Source of the DNA: Antrodiella citrinella
Taxonomy: Eukaryota; Basidiomycota; Agaricomycetes; Polyporales; Steccherinaceae
Direction of reading: 5' to 3'
Assembly (NCBI GenBank): GCA_004802725.1
Contig: SGPM01000271.1
Location: forward strand, 1-37,696
Length of the DNA stretch: 37,696 bases
Shown: positions 1-10,430 of the stretch, piece by piece
Layout of the letters: each line of letters begins with the position of its first letter
Position numbering within the stretch: position 1 is the first letter of the stretch
Program-made: the position numbers and the translations under genes
Notes under the pieces: generated by a model
The model's database searches: none
The model's input: only the letters and a program-made list of their open reading frames with translations
What the model was told of the DNA's origin: nothing

Positions 1-144
1 CGCGGCGGTGGTGTTCAGGGAGCTGATCGATGTGACGACGGACATTGAGATTCAATACGTGCGTTCCGATTGTGTGTTCATCTTGGTCCGAGTGACATGT
101 GCTGACGGGTTTTTGGTGTGTAGCTGTTGCAAAGGTTCAACTAA
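1..144 (+). CDS. secreted-type chorismate mutase, 3' end only
   Basis: This is the last part of a gene that runs off the left edge. The frame is open at bases 2-58, a 64-nt intron runs 59-123 or so (GTGCGT..TAG), and the final exon 124-144 ends in TAA. The C-terminus reads VFRELIDVTTDIEIQY + LLQRFN. It matches the end of the gene at 26501-27571 almost residue for residue, including the position of the last intron. The TTDIE segment corresponds to the Thr and Glu that line the active site in the last helix of AroQ-type (yeast ARO7-like) chorismate mutases, and the following 'YLL.RF' is the usual family ending. Chorismate mutase turns chorismate into prephenate. Whether this copy carries a signal peptide cannot be seen here; by its paralogue it probably does. 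No other part of the gene is present. Confidence 0.7.
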
Positions 145-1074
145 AGTCTAGAGGTTGTGCATCATACACAACTAGTGTACCCCCCAAGCCACTTAGACAA
201 GGCTTCGAATTCCCTAAGTTCTCGGTTTCTTGTAGTCTGTAGAAGTGCTCAGACTCACCACTCCTTCCACCCCCTCCCGGATATCAATCCACCCTCCTTC
301 CTTTCACCCACACCCTCTTGATACCTCCAATTAATACCATGTCTCACGCCTCCCATGCGCTGCGACTGTTTAGTGTCAGAAGTCAGTCAAGTCAAGTCGT
401 TCTCGCGAGCAGAGGCTCAAGACGGTCCACAACAGCGATCCGCACAGGCCGTATAAGCGCCATACTCTGATTGGCTAAAACCGATACCCTTTTCCGACCC
501 TTTTCACCCAGGGAAATAAATCCCACTCCACTCCACCCATTTCGATCGCGTATCCCAAACTCCCTCGATGCTTTCTGTTGACCGCAGAAAAATAAATGTC
601 GAGCACGGACGGACGGGGCGTGTAAGCAGGAATATACGCAAACGATACCATTGCGCATTGTACTAACGAATAAACGCCGAGGGAAAAAAAATGTACGCTG
701 CTACTCATAAAAATCACAAAAAGTCAACACGAAGCCTCGGACGGGGGTGAGGCTGCATGTATACACAAATACGTAACGTATGTATGATAGATAAAACTCG
801 GGAGGGCGTGGTAATATAATATACTGTATGTAGTACGAGGCGAACAAGGGAAAGTCTTACGTGTGAGGCGTGAATGTAAAGGAAGGGGGTGGGAGGGGAT
901 GTATGAGAACACAACAACGGATGACAAGAAGATGAGAGAGACGGGTGATGGTAGGTGGGAGTGGGATGAGATAGTAAATAACGAGGGAACGGTATTTCGC
1001 CATAAAACAGGCGGTCGTATAAAGGAAGGAAAGTAGTAGGAACAAAAAATCCAACCAAAAGAGCCTATCCAACA
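145..1074. other. intergenic region between convergent genes
   Basis: No gene is supported here. The stretch lies between the 3' end of the chorismate mutase fragment (+) and the 3' end of the 1075-3150 gene (-), so it should hold two 3' UTRs. AATAAA-like words occur near 514 and 593. A block at 469-513 (GATTGGCT, then CGACCCTTTTCACCCAGGG) resembles one at 4980-5042 and is reported as a finding. Confidence 0.6.
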
Positions 1075-3150
1075 CTACGACTCAAACTTTACAACCTCCC
1101 CCTCCTCCTCTTTCCTCCTCGTCAAACTCGGTTCCAAACCCAACCCCCTCCTCTGTCCCATCACAACACAATCCTCATCCTCCCCAACGTTAACGCTCGC
1201 CGCTAAACTCAACTTCGACGCATTCCTCGAGAAGAACGGCCTCCCCCTGGTGACGACCGAAACCTCGGGGCTGGGCGTGTACAGCGAGAACGGCGACGGC
1301 GGGACGAGCGACGGGCTCGGGATCGCCTCCAGTCGCATCTTCTGATCCATATCCATATCCAAGCCCAAACCCTGCTGCGACGCGAGGGGGTACAACGAGC
1401 TCAATGGTGGTGTCTGCCCCGGCCGCGCGATCTCGCACATGTCTGCTAGCATCGGGTGTTGTCGGGGCGTTTGCAGGGACAATAGCGAGGGGAAGTACGG
1501 ATTGTCGTTGTATTCGCGATCGTGGTCGAGTGTGGCGACGGAGCCTTCGCGCTCCATAGGCGACGACGGCGCACTGCTGCCATCCACGACGCTCGGCGGC
1601 TCGTCCTCCGTGTCCATATCGTCCGTATCGCTCGCAGAGCTCAGTGACGGCGTAGTCGAACTCGACGGCGAGCCAGTATACATCGGCACGAGCCTCCTCC
1701 GATGGTAGTGTGAAGTAGAAGACGTATGCGGGGAAGATTCGTTGTCCGTCTCAGCCTCAGACTCGGACTGCAATAAATCGAGAGACGAAAGCGATGCAGC
1801 GGCTTCGTCGCCCAGGAGGGCCGATTCGAGCTCGATGGGATCTGGAGGCTGCGTGGTCTGCTGCGTCAGCACTTCGGGCTGGGATGGCGGCGGCGCCACG
1901 TCCTCCGCAGGCGGTAGTAAGGGTACGAACGCCATATTCAGTTTCCTCTTCACTTGGCCCGGACCCTGTGTAGGCGGTTCTGGTACGGGACTTGGCATGT
2001 CCTGCACTGGCAGCAGTGGTACGAACTGGAAGTTCGCTGTTCGGCGCGGTGGTGATGATTTTGGTGTGACGTCGTGTAATGAAGAAGGTGTTGGAGGGAC
2101 GGAAAAGACACGGGGAGGTGGTGTTGGTGGGACGAATTTCCGAACAGGCGAAGGAGGAGACTTAATAATGATAGCAGGTGTAGGAGTGAATGCAAATGAA
2201 GAGGACGGAGACGGTGTAGAGAATGCGGGAACGTCTATGGATGGAGACAATGCAGATGAGAGGACAGGCAGGTCAGAAGTAGAATGCGGTAAATCCAGGT
2301 CAGTGGTTGTATTTGGTTCCGAGGGTGGTTGGGACTCAGACTGCGGGTCCGACGGGGTAGGAGTGGGTGTAGGCGAGTCGTTGTAAGACGTGTCGAGCAG
2401 CGGGAGTAGCTGGATAGGCACTGCTTCGAGGTATGGCAGAATTTCCTGGTCAATGTGAGAACGTGAGTCGTCCCTGTTTTTCCACTTGGAAGGGGTCAAT
2501 GAAGGGGCGGCTGCGAAACGAGATATAGGCGGGCCGTTGCAAGGTTGGTAGGTAGACCGCGGGGCAGAGGTAGTAAACGGGCGTTGGTAGGAGGGGCTTG
2601 CGGGAGCGCGGGGAAGAGTGAGCTGAAGCTGTTTGAGCTCGAGGACGTCTCTGGCGATGCAAAAGATAATCAGTTTTTATGAACCTATCCGCACGAGCCA
2701 TATAAGGAGGAGACGATCCCGGTGACAAGAAGAGCGTGATGGTCGACTGTCCATGACGTCGTCACACCGTCTCTTTCGGGCAGCTTCGGGCGAGTCACGG
2801 CAATTGCCGCAGTGTGACTCCATACGAGAACGTCTCTATTCGGACACTGCACGCGACTGCTTTGCTCGCCACGAAATACAACAGACAGCGGACGACAACA
2901 CGCAGAATGCGACAGCGAGGAGAGACACATACTGATAGGACAGCTTTGGGGTCATGGGAAGCGGCGAGCGATCCCAGTCATCCGCGTAGTGGACCTCTTC
3001 CAGCCCCTGTTCTGCGTGGCAGAACTGGACGCACTTGCGCGCGGTCGAGGGCGTCGGAGGTGGGGAGCCGCATCGCGAGCTTGAGGGTGAGCTCAGCTGG
3101 CTCAGACTCGGAGAGACGGGGGGAGAATGTTTGAGACAGCTCTTCATCAT
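1075..3150 (-). CDS. Ser/Pro-rich fungal protein with RVxF-like motif
   Basis: Two exons: 3150-2933 and 2650-1075, joined in phase across a 282-nt intron, give about 597 residues. The N-terminus starts MMKSCLKHS. A Ser/Pro linker follows, then KCVQF, which fits the [R/K]xVxF docking motif for protein phosphatase 1. Next comes a conserved-looking block 'LEEVHYADDWDRSP' (about residues 46-60) and, across the splice, 'LSYQDVLELKQLQ'. I recognise this N-terminal pattern from uncharacterised proteins of basidiomycetes. The remaining roughly 480 residues are low complexity, rich in Ser, Pro and Thr, with acidic patches (for example 'DTDDMDTEDE') and no transmembrane segment. The first ATG of the double Met was chosen because the frame upstream has no similar content. 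The function is unknown; a PP1-binding regulatory or scaffold role is an inference from the motif only. The splice junction restores a continuous conserved segment, so the model is fairly secure. Confidence 0.75.
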
Positions 3151-4979
3151 CCTAAGCGTATCGGGACAAAGAGGTGCGGCCCAGTGTGCAGAGCGAACGT
3201 CGACTGCGATGGCGTGGATGTTGAGTAGTGTGAGTAGCCAGGGTGGGCAACGGCGACGAGGAGGATGAGATGGTAGATGTACCAAGATGAGCTGTTGCTG
3301 GAAGCAGAGCCACCGAAAGTTTTAGACGGTTGTCCGCCGGGGAAATGTAGGGGCAGACCGGAGCACCCGCCCTGCTTAGTCAGCACATCTGCGCCTGCAG
3401 CCTGCTCGGGCCATATCCGTCGCGTACCTCCTCAAACCACGTGATTCTGTCCACTCGTCCGGATCCTGGCCATACATACTCTCTCCCTCGGGAGAACGGG
3501 GGACGGCCACTGCAATGATCGGTGACTACTTTCACCTGTCTTCGTCTTCGAGCGTTGTTCAAAGTCACCGTTTCAAAATTTGCACAGCTCTATCATGAAC
3601 GTCAATCAGGATTTGCTGGATTAGATCCATGCCCGAACGACCTATCCTCCTCGCCCTCGCTTCCATCTGTTCGTTCCTTCTCATCCCTATCGATTATACG
3701 CCGAAGCACGAGTACACAAGCACTTGCTTCGGACTGACCTTGGCGTATTCGATACACTCGGTCCGCATAGCGTGCTTCGAACAAGATACTTCAAAACCGA
3801 GGAAACCCGAGGCCCAGAACTTGCCTACGCAGCGTGAGTCTGCACGCGCCCTTTCAAGTTCCCACCAGACTCATCGTGTTCTTCCACCCGTCCAGCAACG
3901 CGTCTGGCCTCTAACCATACTGCCACAATAATCACCCACCAGTGCCAGTGTTGGCGTTCGACGTTCAGATCAAGCTCGGGGACTTACTCGAGCTTCGGAG
4001 CGCGTAGGTGATGATGATCTTTGAACAGTGAATATCGCGATATCTCATGTCGGCATCAGTGATCAGACGCACATATATACCGAACGCCGGCCAGGTGGCG
4101 ACTTTCGACCCTATTTCTTGAACGCGGTGGTTCATTCGGATGTTCTAATCGAAGATGCGTCTGACCGATAATCCCCGTCTTGCGAGTCTGTGGTTAATCC
4201 TGCACGTCTCTGGGTCTTGGACTTGTGTCAGCGGACGCTCAGAATACCTGCGAGGAATCTGTGAGCAATGCCTAGTTCTTGGACGAACTGCGTCCGAATG
4301 CTGACTGTTATTTCTTTCTAGGTCCGCACGCCACTTCAAAGCCTGTGAGGACCGTCAGACGACCGCTCAGTCGAGATTTGACATTTATGGAGAAGACGAC
4401 GATCGCCTATCTATCACGACGGTGAGGAGAAGATTCAGTTCCATCTCCGTCTCTGTGCCGTCTTCAGCAGACCGTCAGTTCAGCAAGACGTCACGGTGTC
4501 AAGGCGGTTGGGCTTCCTGGCGTACAACGCATGACTATTGTCCAACTTCATCCTTTGCTTCACAAACACACGACGGTGATTCTTCTGGGCATCAGCACCT
4601 ACCCCTTGGCTTGTTACGCCGTCTACACAATCTACAGGCTTTTGCGGTTGAAGCCGCACGTCACAAGAACGCCGCTGGCACTTCGAATGAGCACTAGGAC
4701 GACGGATCTCATGCTCTTACTTCGTGTCGACGTGTCGCCAGCCCTGTTTACGTGTGCGGCCGTCTTGCTGCTTTCCTTAGTATCGAAATGGCAATCACGG
4801 TGGCGCTGCCGTCAAAAGTAGCATCGTACTTTCCTACGTTGAGAATATAATTCGTTCTGTTATGTACATTGTACGCTGGCGAGAACTCCTTGGTGTAATC
4901 TCTGCGAGCAGCAACCTGTAAAGTGAGAGTCATTTCAAAGAGCCAAGAACATCTAGGCAGGTGTTTAGCGCACTAATAT
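3151..4979. other. intergenic region, no secure gene
   Basis: This contains the promoter of the minus-strand gene ending at 3150. Open frames here are short. On the plus strand between about 3610 and 4170 there are pieces that look like remnants of a split coding region (listed separately). A hydrophobic open frame at 4531-4821 has no recognisable family and no splice support. Confidence 0.5.
3612..4170 (+). pseudogene. possible remnant of a split coding region
   Basis: Three plus-strand segments read like exons of one protein. About 3622-3834 ends 'GPELAYAA' at a GTGAGT donor. About 3949-4004 carries 'VLAFDVQIKLGDLLELRSA' and ends at GTAGGT. About 4068-4170 carries 'FLNAVVHSDVLIEDASDR' and ends in TAA. 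Their phases do not join cleanly, no start codon is evident and I do not recognise a family. It may be a decayed gene, a gene broken by sequence errors, or chance. Confidence 0.2.
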
Positions 4980-5042
4980 GATTGGCTGAGAACGGGCGCC
5001 TCAAAAGTGGTTGCACCCATTTGTCGACCCTTTTGCCCAGGG
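4980..5042 (+). promoter_or_regulatory. CCAAT-type element and shared block
   Basis: GATTGGCT at 4980-4987 is a CCAAT box in reverse orientation. Downstream, CGACCCTTTTGCCCAGGG (5025-5042) nearly repeats a sequence at 495-513, which also follows a GATTGGCT. It lies about 0.6 kb upstream of the kinase-like gene and could belong to its promoter. A small dispersed repeat is the alternative. Confidence 0.3.
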
Positions 5043-5617
5043 TTTTCCTCTCACTTGTGTCTCCACCTCTCTTCCCGCGTTGTATCTTGCAAAATTCGTG
5101 TATGTATTGGTCGTGTTTTGTCTGGAATAGACTTGTACGGATATCCTTCGTCTCAGAACCGAGAACAGTGGTCTCCGTGGGTGATTATCAGTGGTCAAGA
5201 AAACGGCCAAGTGCTTCCACACATCCTTCGTCTTTTTGCAAGTTGTCTTTCCAGTCTCTTCTTTCCCCTCAGTTTTCGACGCTCTTCCTCTCTTCCTCTT
5301 CATATCCTTGACGCGATTATCGCGTTCCGAACCCTCCGGAGGTCGCCCTGCGGGCGGCAACATGCCTTTTGGTGAGTTTCTCTTCGGTTTGGGTTCCCCC
5401 GTCCGTTTCTCTTCACTGATCTTCTCCTATTAGATATTTTTACTTGAATTCATATATTCTACGCACTACATCGCCGAAAATCGCCCTGCGGGGCACGTCA
5501 GTACTTGAGTCACAGTCAGGCAGTGGCTCCTGAGCGGGCCCTGTCCCCGGCTGCACTGACGGCGGGCAACAACTCTCCGTCAAGGATTCATATCCCGGCG
5601 GAGAACAAGCGAGCTGA

Positions 5618-7012
5618 AACTGCTCGCCGAACGAAACGGATTCGGAAAACGGCGCGTCAGCCTCAGGTCGCAGCTGGCCTGCCAGGTTCAGCCGTTGCGG
5701 TTCGTCGACCAGCGAGTGGGAAGGTTTCACGACGCCCAACATGCGCAAGGCCGCTGATCCTGCACCGCTGACCTTCTCGGATGTTTGGGTGTCCCTGACG
5801 CGCACGGTTGCGACCACACCTACGCCTAAGTCGCGGGGTAAGATAGCCTCTATTTCGCCGTCCTCGTCCTCGAATGAACTTGAGAGTGAGTGACGTTCTT
5901 AACTATAGTGATGCCACAAATTGACAATCACAACCTCAGCCTGGACGACTTCAATCACTCTGAAATTCTCCGAGACTCTGACTCCGAGTCAATATGATTA
6001 CTATCATCCCGCCCAACAACTTGACAACTTTCCAACAGCGTGCCGTTTTGAACCGGAAGAGTCACACCCCTTTCATCTACCGTCTCAGGTGATTGAGGTC
6101 GACGACATTCTGTACAGCGGCGAACGGACAACCGTGTATCTCGGTCGATGCCAAGACAAGTCAGAGCTTGCATTGAAATTCGCCGACGTCCAAGACATCG
6201 CCGCCGAGGCACGGGTATACGAGAAATTTCAAGACCTCCAAGGCACAGTACTTCCTAGGCTGAATGGCGTACTCCTAGGAAAGAGTAAAGAAGGAATGGC
6301 AGTGTCATGTCTGGTCCTGGAGCGCTTCGGGAAGCGGCGAGTGCAGCTTTGACTCTCTCTCCGAGTTAGAGAGGTACGTGTGCTCCGATGTGATGTCTGG
6401 ATCGTTCTCAAGCATCCTCTGGTAGAGCGAAGATCCTCAACAAGCTTGTTGATTCCCATCGGGCCGGTCTAGTCCATACCGACTTTGCCGAACACAACGT
6501 TCTGGTCAAAGACGGTGACCATTGTATCATAGACTTGTGCGACGCCATGCAACACGACCCCCCATGCAGTTGGACGTATGACTTCACGAAACATATCGAG
6601 GACGATGTAGTGGACTCCGAGGATCTTTCTGACCAATGTTCGGCGGTGTATTCGTGGGCAGACCATATGCGTTTTTGGGATCACGGTAAGTGGCCTGCTG
6701 TTTGGCAATCCCTACAATGCCTCTGGCTAACTTTCGACCTCAGGCAAGCTCTACATGTGCGGCAGCACAATCAGGGTACCAAAGAGCGACAAGCTTCCGC
6801 CAGAGTCGATCGTGGACTGCGTGCAGACAATCATCGGTCCCACTAATATGCACTACCTTTACTCTACAAATGACTGCGAGGAAATCGCCCAGAAATATCT
6901 GTCCATCGTGTGGAAGGAGATGACGCAGCACGACGTGTCTCTGGAGATTATCCAAAAGCATCGGAAGTACTTCGCGTATTTGGCCCACAAGGAATGGCAT
7001 GATGAGAAGTAG
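5618..7012 (+). CDS. kinase-like protein, one frameshift, 5' end unresolved
   Basis: Exons are about 5618-5885, 5940-6373, 6426-6685 and 6744-7012 (TGA), with introns of 52-58 nt. Together they give 409 residues plus a missing N-terminus. Landmarks are 'PNMRKAADPAPLTFSDVWVS' near the start, then 'ILYSGERTTVYLGR' as a nucleotide loop, 'LALKFAD' with the VAIK-type lysine, 'LVHTDFAEHNVLV' as an HxDxxxxN catalytic loop, and 'CIIDLCDA', where Leu-Cys replaces the FG of DFG. The C-terminal third ('DHMRFWDHG', 'IRVPKSDKLPPESIVD', 'AHKEWHDEK') is typical of a large basidiomycete family of predicted protein-kinase-like proteins. Exon 2 needs one base removed in the GGG at 6329-6331 to stay in frame, so the gene is either a recent pseudogene or misread. 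Upstream of 5618 the frame is closed by TGA. A good ATG at 5360 (ATGCCTTTTG|GTGAGT) could be exon 1, but the join fails. Activity and substrate are unknown. Confidence 0.65.
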
Positions 7013-7706
7013 GTGTCGCGGTGATATCTCTCTATCTGCTTACCGCCGGTCAAATTCCTCTCGAAACAGGAAGATACCTTTTCACCCCTTACCTAGCATG
7101 GACTTGTCGCGCCACAAAGTGCGCCGGAGAGTCCAGACGTCGAAGGACTCGGACGTTTCCAAGACTTCGCAATGTCCGTTTGATCGTAATTCCACGATTT
7201 GTATCGATAGATTTATGTTCCTTTGTTAATCGCTTATGTATCATAACCACCGAATGAATGGAGTTTGATTATAGCTCCACTTCTGTCACTTCTACGCGCG
7301 CGATGCACTGTTCTCTTCAGCACAGCCATGTCCCAGCACCGACATATTAATGGCACGCACGACAAGGTGCGGTCGAAATTGTAGGTCTCGACATTCGACT
7401 CGTCTCCCGAGTCCAGCGTATCATACGATGCCTGTTTGCTGTTGACTCGTCTTGTGCAGTGCCGTTCGTGGCCAGATAATCATGTCGTGTACGTCGTCAG
7501 GTGTAGCCAGTGCATAGAACACGTCAATTCTACAATTTTCGCGTAAGTTACACAGAAGTAGCCAAAGAAGCACGTGAGGGTCATGACAAGGGGCAGCGAG
7601 AGCATAGTTTCCAGAGCGTGGTACAGGTTTCCACAAGAATGAGGTGCAGTAAGGACATAGCAGAGTATCAGAGAGTGCAGTTCCCAGCGCAGAGTCGTCG
7701 AGCCAG
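7013..7706. other. intergenic region between convergent genes
   Basis: This holds the 3' flanks of the kinase-like gene (+) and the first LtrA-like gene (-). No gene is supported. From about 7500 the sequence resembles 17537 onward (shared words such as 'GCCAGTGCATAGAACACG'), so the LtrA duplication includes about 200 nt past the stop codon. Confidence 0.6.
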
Positions 7707-10367
7707 TTACATCTGCGACAAGCCGTACCTCTTGCGCGCCAAGAATACCAGGAGCTACAATGATCCAGAGCAATCAGACAGCAAGCAATAGCGTATGAAG
7801 ACGACACTCACGTATTCCCACAGCTGCTCGAGCAACAAGACGAGCGCATACGGCGGTAGGCTTCGCGGTGGTCAGTACAGATGTCACCAAATCGTTTAGA
7901 AGAGGCACGTACATCCAACTCTCCGTTGCGAGCCGCCAGATTCGCGACCCCGAATAATCGTAGGATGCGTCCAAGACGACCGTCGAGGCGTGCCGATCGA
8001 GCACGACGAGCGCAATCAAGATAGCCCCGATCAAGAAACGGCTGATGACTTGTGCCCACGCGAATATGTGCACTGAAACCTACAGTGAGCCAACACAGTA
8101 GTAGCCAGCGGTGTTCAGAAAGAGAAACATACTGCGGTGCCAACGATCAATGAAAGTCATGACAGCGAGGATGACGAGGATCGCTCCTCCGGCAGAGGAG
8201 AACCACAATGCGGGAGTGGCGTCGAACGTAATGGTCATCTGAGCCACGTCAATAAACCGAGCTTTGTTGACACTCGGATCCGTCAAGTTGGCATCTAGGA
8301 ATGCATAGATCTCGTTCGTTACGAGGTTTTGAGTGTCTTGCGGGAGGGCGTTGATTACCTGCCATAGTCGCGAAGGTATTAGGGTCTTTCTCACTGGCTG
8401 GGTAAGGTATGAAGATACTTACGCTCAATCCGCCAGCCAAAATGTTCATGTCCATCAAGAGCAGAGCTTGGTACGGAAGCGTTTCGTTTCCCTGAGGAGG
8501 GGGGATGTACTGGTTGATTGTCTGCAAGACCGCGTCGATGTCGTAGCCGTCTGTCATGAGCCTATGCAAAGTGTCGCCGTCATATATGTTCTGGGTCAAT
8601 GGTGTCTGGAAATTGGTCGCGTTCAATACTGCTTCAGACTCCCGGAGGAACTGGAAAGCAGTCTGCATGCTGTCGCCAACGTTCTACGTTGATCCAAATC
8701 AGCGGTTACGCACAGAGACCAGCAGAAACGAGTAGATCTCACCCCAACTTGCATCATAGCGGCCATTCCCTGCAGTGTGATAATGACGGCGGCGAGGTAC
8801 CAGAAGGTGAAGAAGAAGAGAGCGAGATCTCTCCTTCGCTTGATCTTGTTGTCATGTACATCCTCTCTGAAACGATCCGGGACCGTCGTGAAGTGCAGGG
8901 TGAACAGCAAGATGAAAATGACCGAAGCACAGAAAATGACGCCAATTTGATGAGGGCCAAACGAAAGGTTTCCGACCATGAAATGGAAGCCTTGCGTAAT
9001 ATTGTCCAATCCAGCACCCAGGATGATAATGAAGACCGTCGCGCTTCGCTTGCTGAACGTCTTCGCGTCGTACTTCACCGAGAACCTATCCTTGTCATCC
9101 GTGAAGTGGTTCGCGACGAAGTGGGCTATGATCTCGAGTGCGATTGGGAAGAACCATAGTATGATCTTCACGATCTGGTCGATTCGGCTTGGGTTGCTCC
9201 CGATAACCACAAAGGCGGCCACGTAGCATGCGATGGAAATGAGCAGTGAGATGTTTTGAATATAGAACGGTGGGCGTTTTCTGGATCGTTCTGTTTTGAT
9301 TGTGTCTTTCGTCTCCTCACTAGCGTTCTTCTTTTCACTAGCGTTCTTCTTCTCAATAGCGTGCTTCTCCTCAGTAGCAAAAGCTGTCAATCAAGGGACG
9401 TCAGTCTAGGCGCACCATTCCGTGTATGTGGCTTGATGGGCGTACCATATAGATACTGCACGAGCAGCAATACTCGACTGAGCGCCATGGTCATGGAAAT
9501 GCCCCTGACATTCAATATAGGCAGCCTATTTTCTTGGAACGACTTGGCCTTTATCGTCGAGGTCGTCCATCCTTGTTCGGAACGCAACTGCTCCAGCAGG
9601 GTAACCGTCGAAGAGTCATTCACGATGCCAGCCCCGATGTCGAAATCAGTGGTGAACGCGGCGAAAGCGCAGAAGACGAGAAGTTGGAAGAAGAGGAAGA
9701 CTCGGTGCGGCCAGTTGTACTCCCTGAAGCGGGCATTGTATGCGACGTGACTGGCCCAAATCCACCACACCAAAACGAAGATACACAGGAAGGACGCTAG
9801 GCTCTGAAAAAAGACGTCAGGTGAGTCACGTCGAGTTAGCATCATTACACCTACTCGTCCGTCCATGATGGGAGTTCCGTTCCTGCATAGACGTCAACTT
9901 TTGTCGGTACGTACTAGACCACGCACAGGGACGTACAGGAGACTGGCAAACGCGGTAGTCATCGCGATGTCCAAAAGCTAGAAAAGATCGTTAAACATGG
10001 GTGACAATGAGGTTCCTCATGCGCTCCTACCAAATCCGTCTGTTCTTCTGCCGTGTCCTCCTCGTCCTTCTCTATTTTCTCTATGCTTTCAACCTGTGGG
10101 AGTGTCAATCTCAGATATGCGTTTGCATGATGACGCAACTACGCACTGATTTCGCGGCCTGCGGAGGGGTCCCCGGCCTAAGATACTCCTGGTGCTCTTT
10201 GCTCGGAGTACCCCTTCAAGGAGGTGAATTCTCATGACACATCGTACACAAGAGACCACTTACACATCCTCCGCGTCCGTTGGTTCGATCATATGAACAC
10301 GGTAGGGCAACGGCTCTGGCATGCTGTTGAACTGTCCGCCCTCTTCCATCGCACCAGAAGTCGACAT
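7707..10367 (-). CDS. LtrA-like multi-pass membrane protein, copy 1
   Basis: Twelve exons join in perfect phase to 681 residues: 10367-10264, 10213-10147, 10093-10031, 9977-9937, 9882-9855 (28-nt microexon), 9803-9446, 9383-8743, 8683-8423, 8358-8133, 8072-7913, 7860-7812, 7754-7707. After an acidic, hydrophilic N-terminus of about 75 residues comes 'LLDIAMTTAFASLLNGTPIM', then 'FVLVWWIWASHVAYNARF', a long hydrophobic run, and 'SATVFIIILGAGLDNI'. This order matches the low-temperature-requirement A (LtrA) family, whose fungal members have the same FASL..GTPI..S(Y/F)..FF.L.W.W pattern. A charged cytosol-like linker repeats EKKNAS. At least ten membrane segments are likely. After the middle segment lies an extended soluble region of about 150 residues ('MQTAFQFLRESEAVLNAT', 'LPQDTQNLVTNEIYAFLDA'). 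The C-terminus is LLVFLARKRYGLSQM. The biochemical function of fungal LtrA proteins is not established. A duplicate lies at 17744-20394. Confidence 0.8.
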
Positions 10368-10420
10368 GATGAGGGGAGGAAAGGAATGTGTAGAGAGAGG
10401 CAGGATTGGGTTCCCGGATG

Positions 10421-10430
10421 TAATATATGT
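10421..10430 (-). promoter_or_regulatory. TATA-like element of LtrA copy 1
   Basis: An ACATATATTA sequence on the minus strand lies about 55-60 nt before the chosen ATG of the LtrA-like gene. It sits just after GTCGCCGACATAT, which is also present upstream of copy 2. The position fits a short 5' leader. Confidence 0.35.

Noticed and set aside
1742..2386. Long plus-strand open frame (214 codons)
   Set aside because: It is the antisense shadow of the Ser/Pro-rich exon of the 1075-3150 gene: Gly/Ser-rich with no family features.
4531..4821. Hydrophobic open frame that briefly suggested a STE3-type pheromone receptor
   Set aside because: Only vague similarity of two short hydrophobic runs. None of the other receptor landmarks occur nearby and no exons join.
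5440..5817. Minus-strand open frame of 125 codons
   Set aside because: It lies antisense to the start of the kinase-like gene and has no recognisable features.
9849..9914. LtrA model without the microexon (exon 4 to 9915 joined directly to 9803)
   Set aside because: It is in frame, but it lacks the loop expected in LtrA proteins and leaves the 38/39 identical block between copies unexplained.
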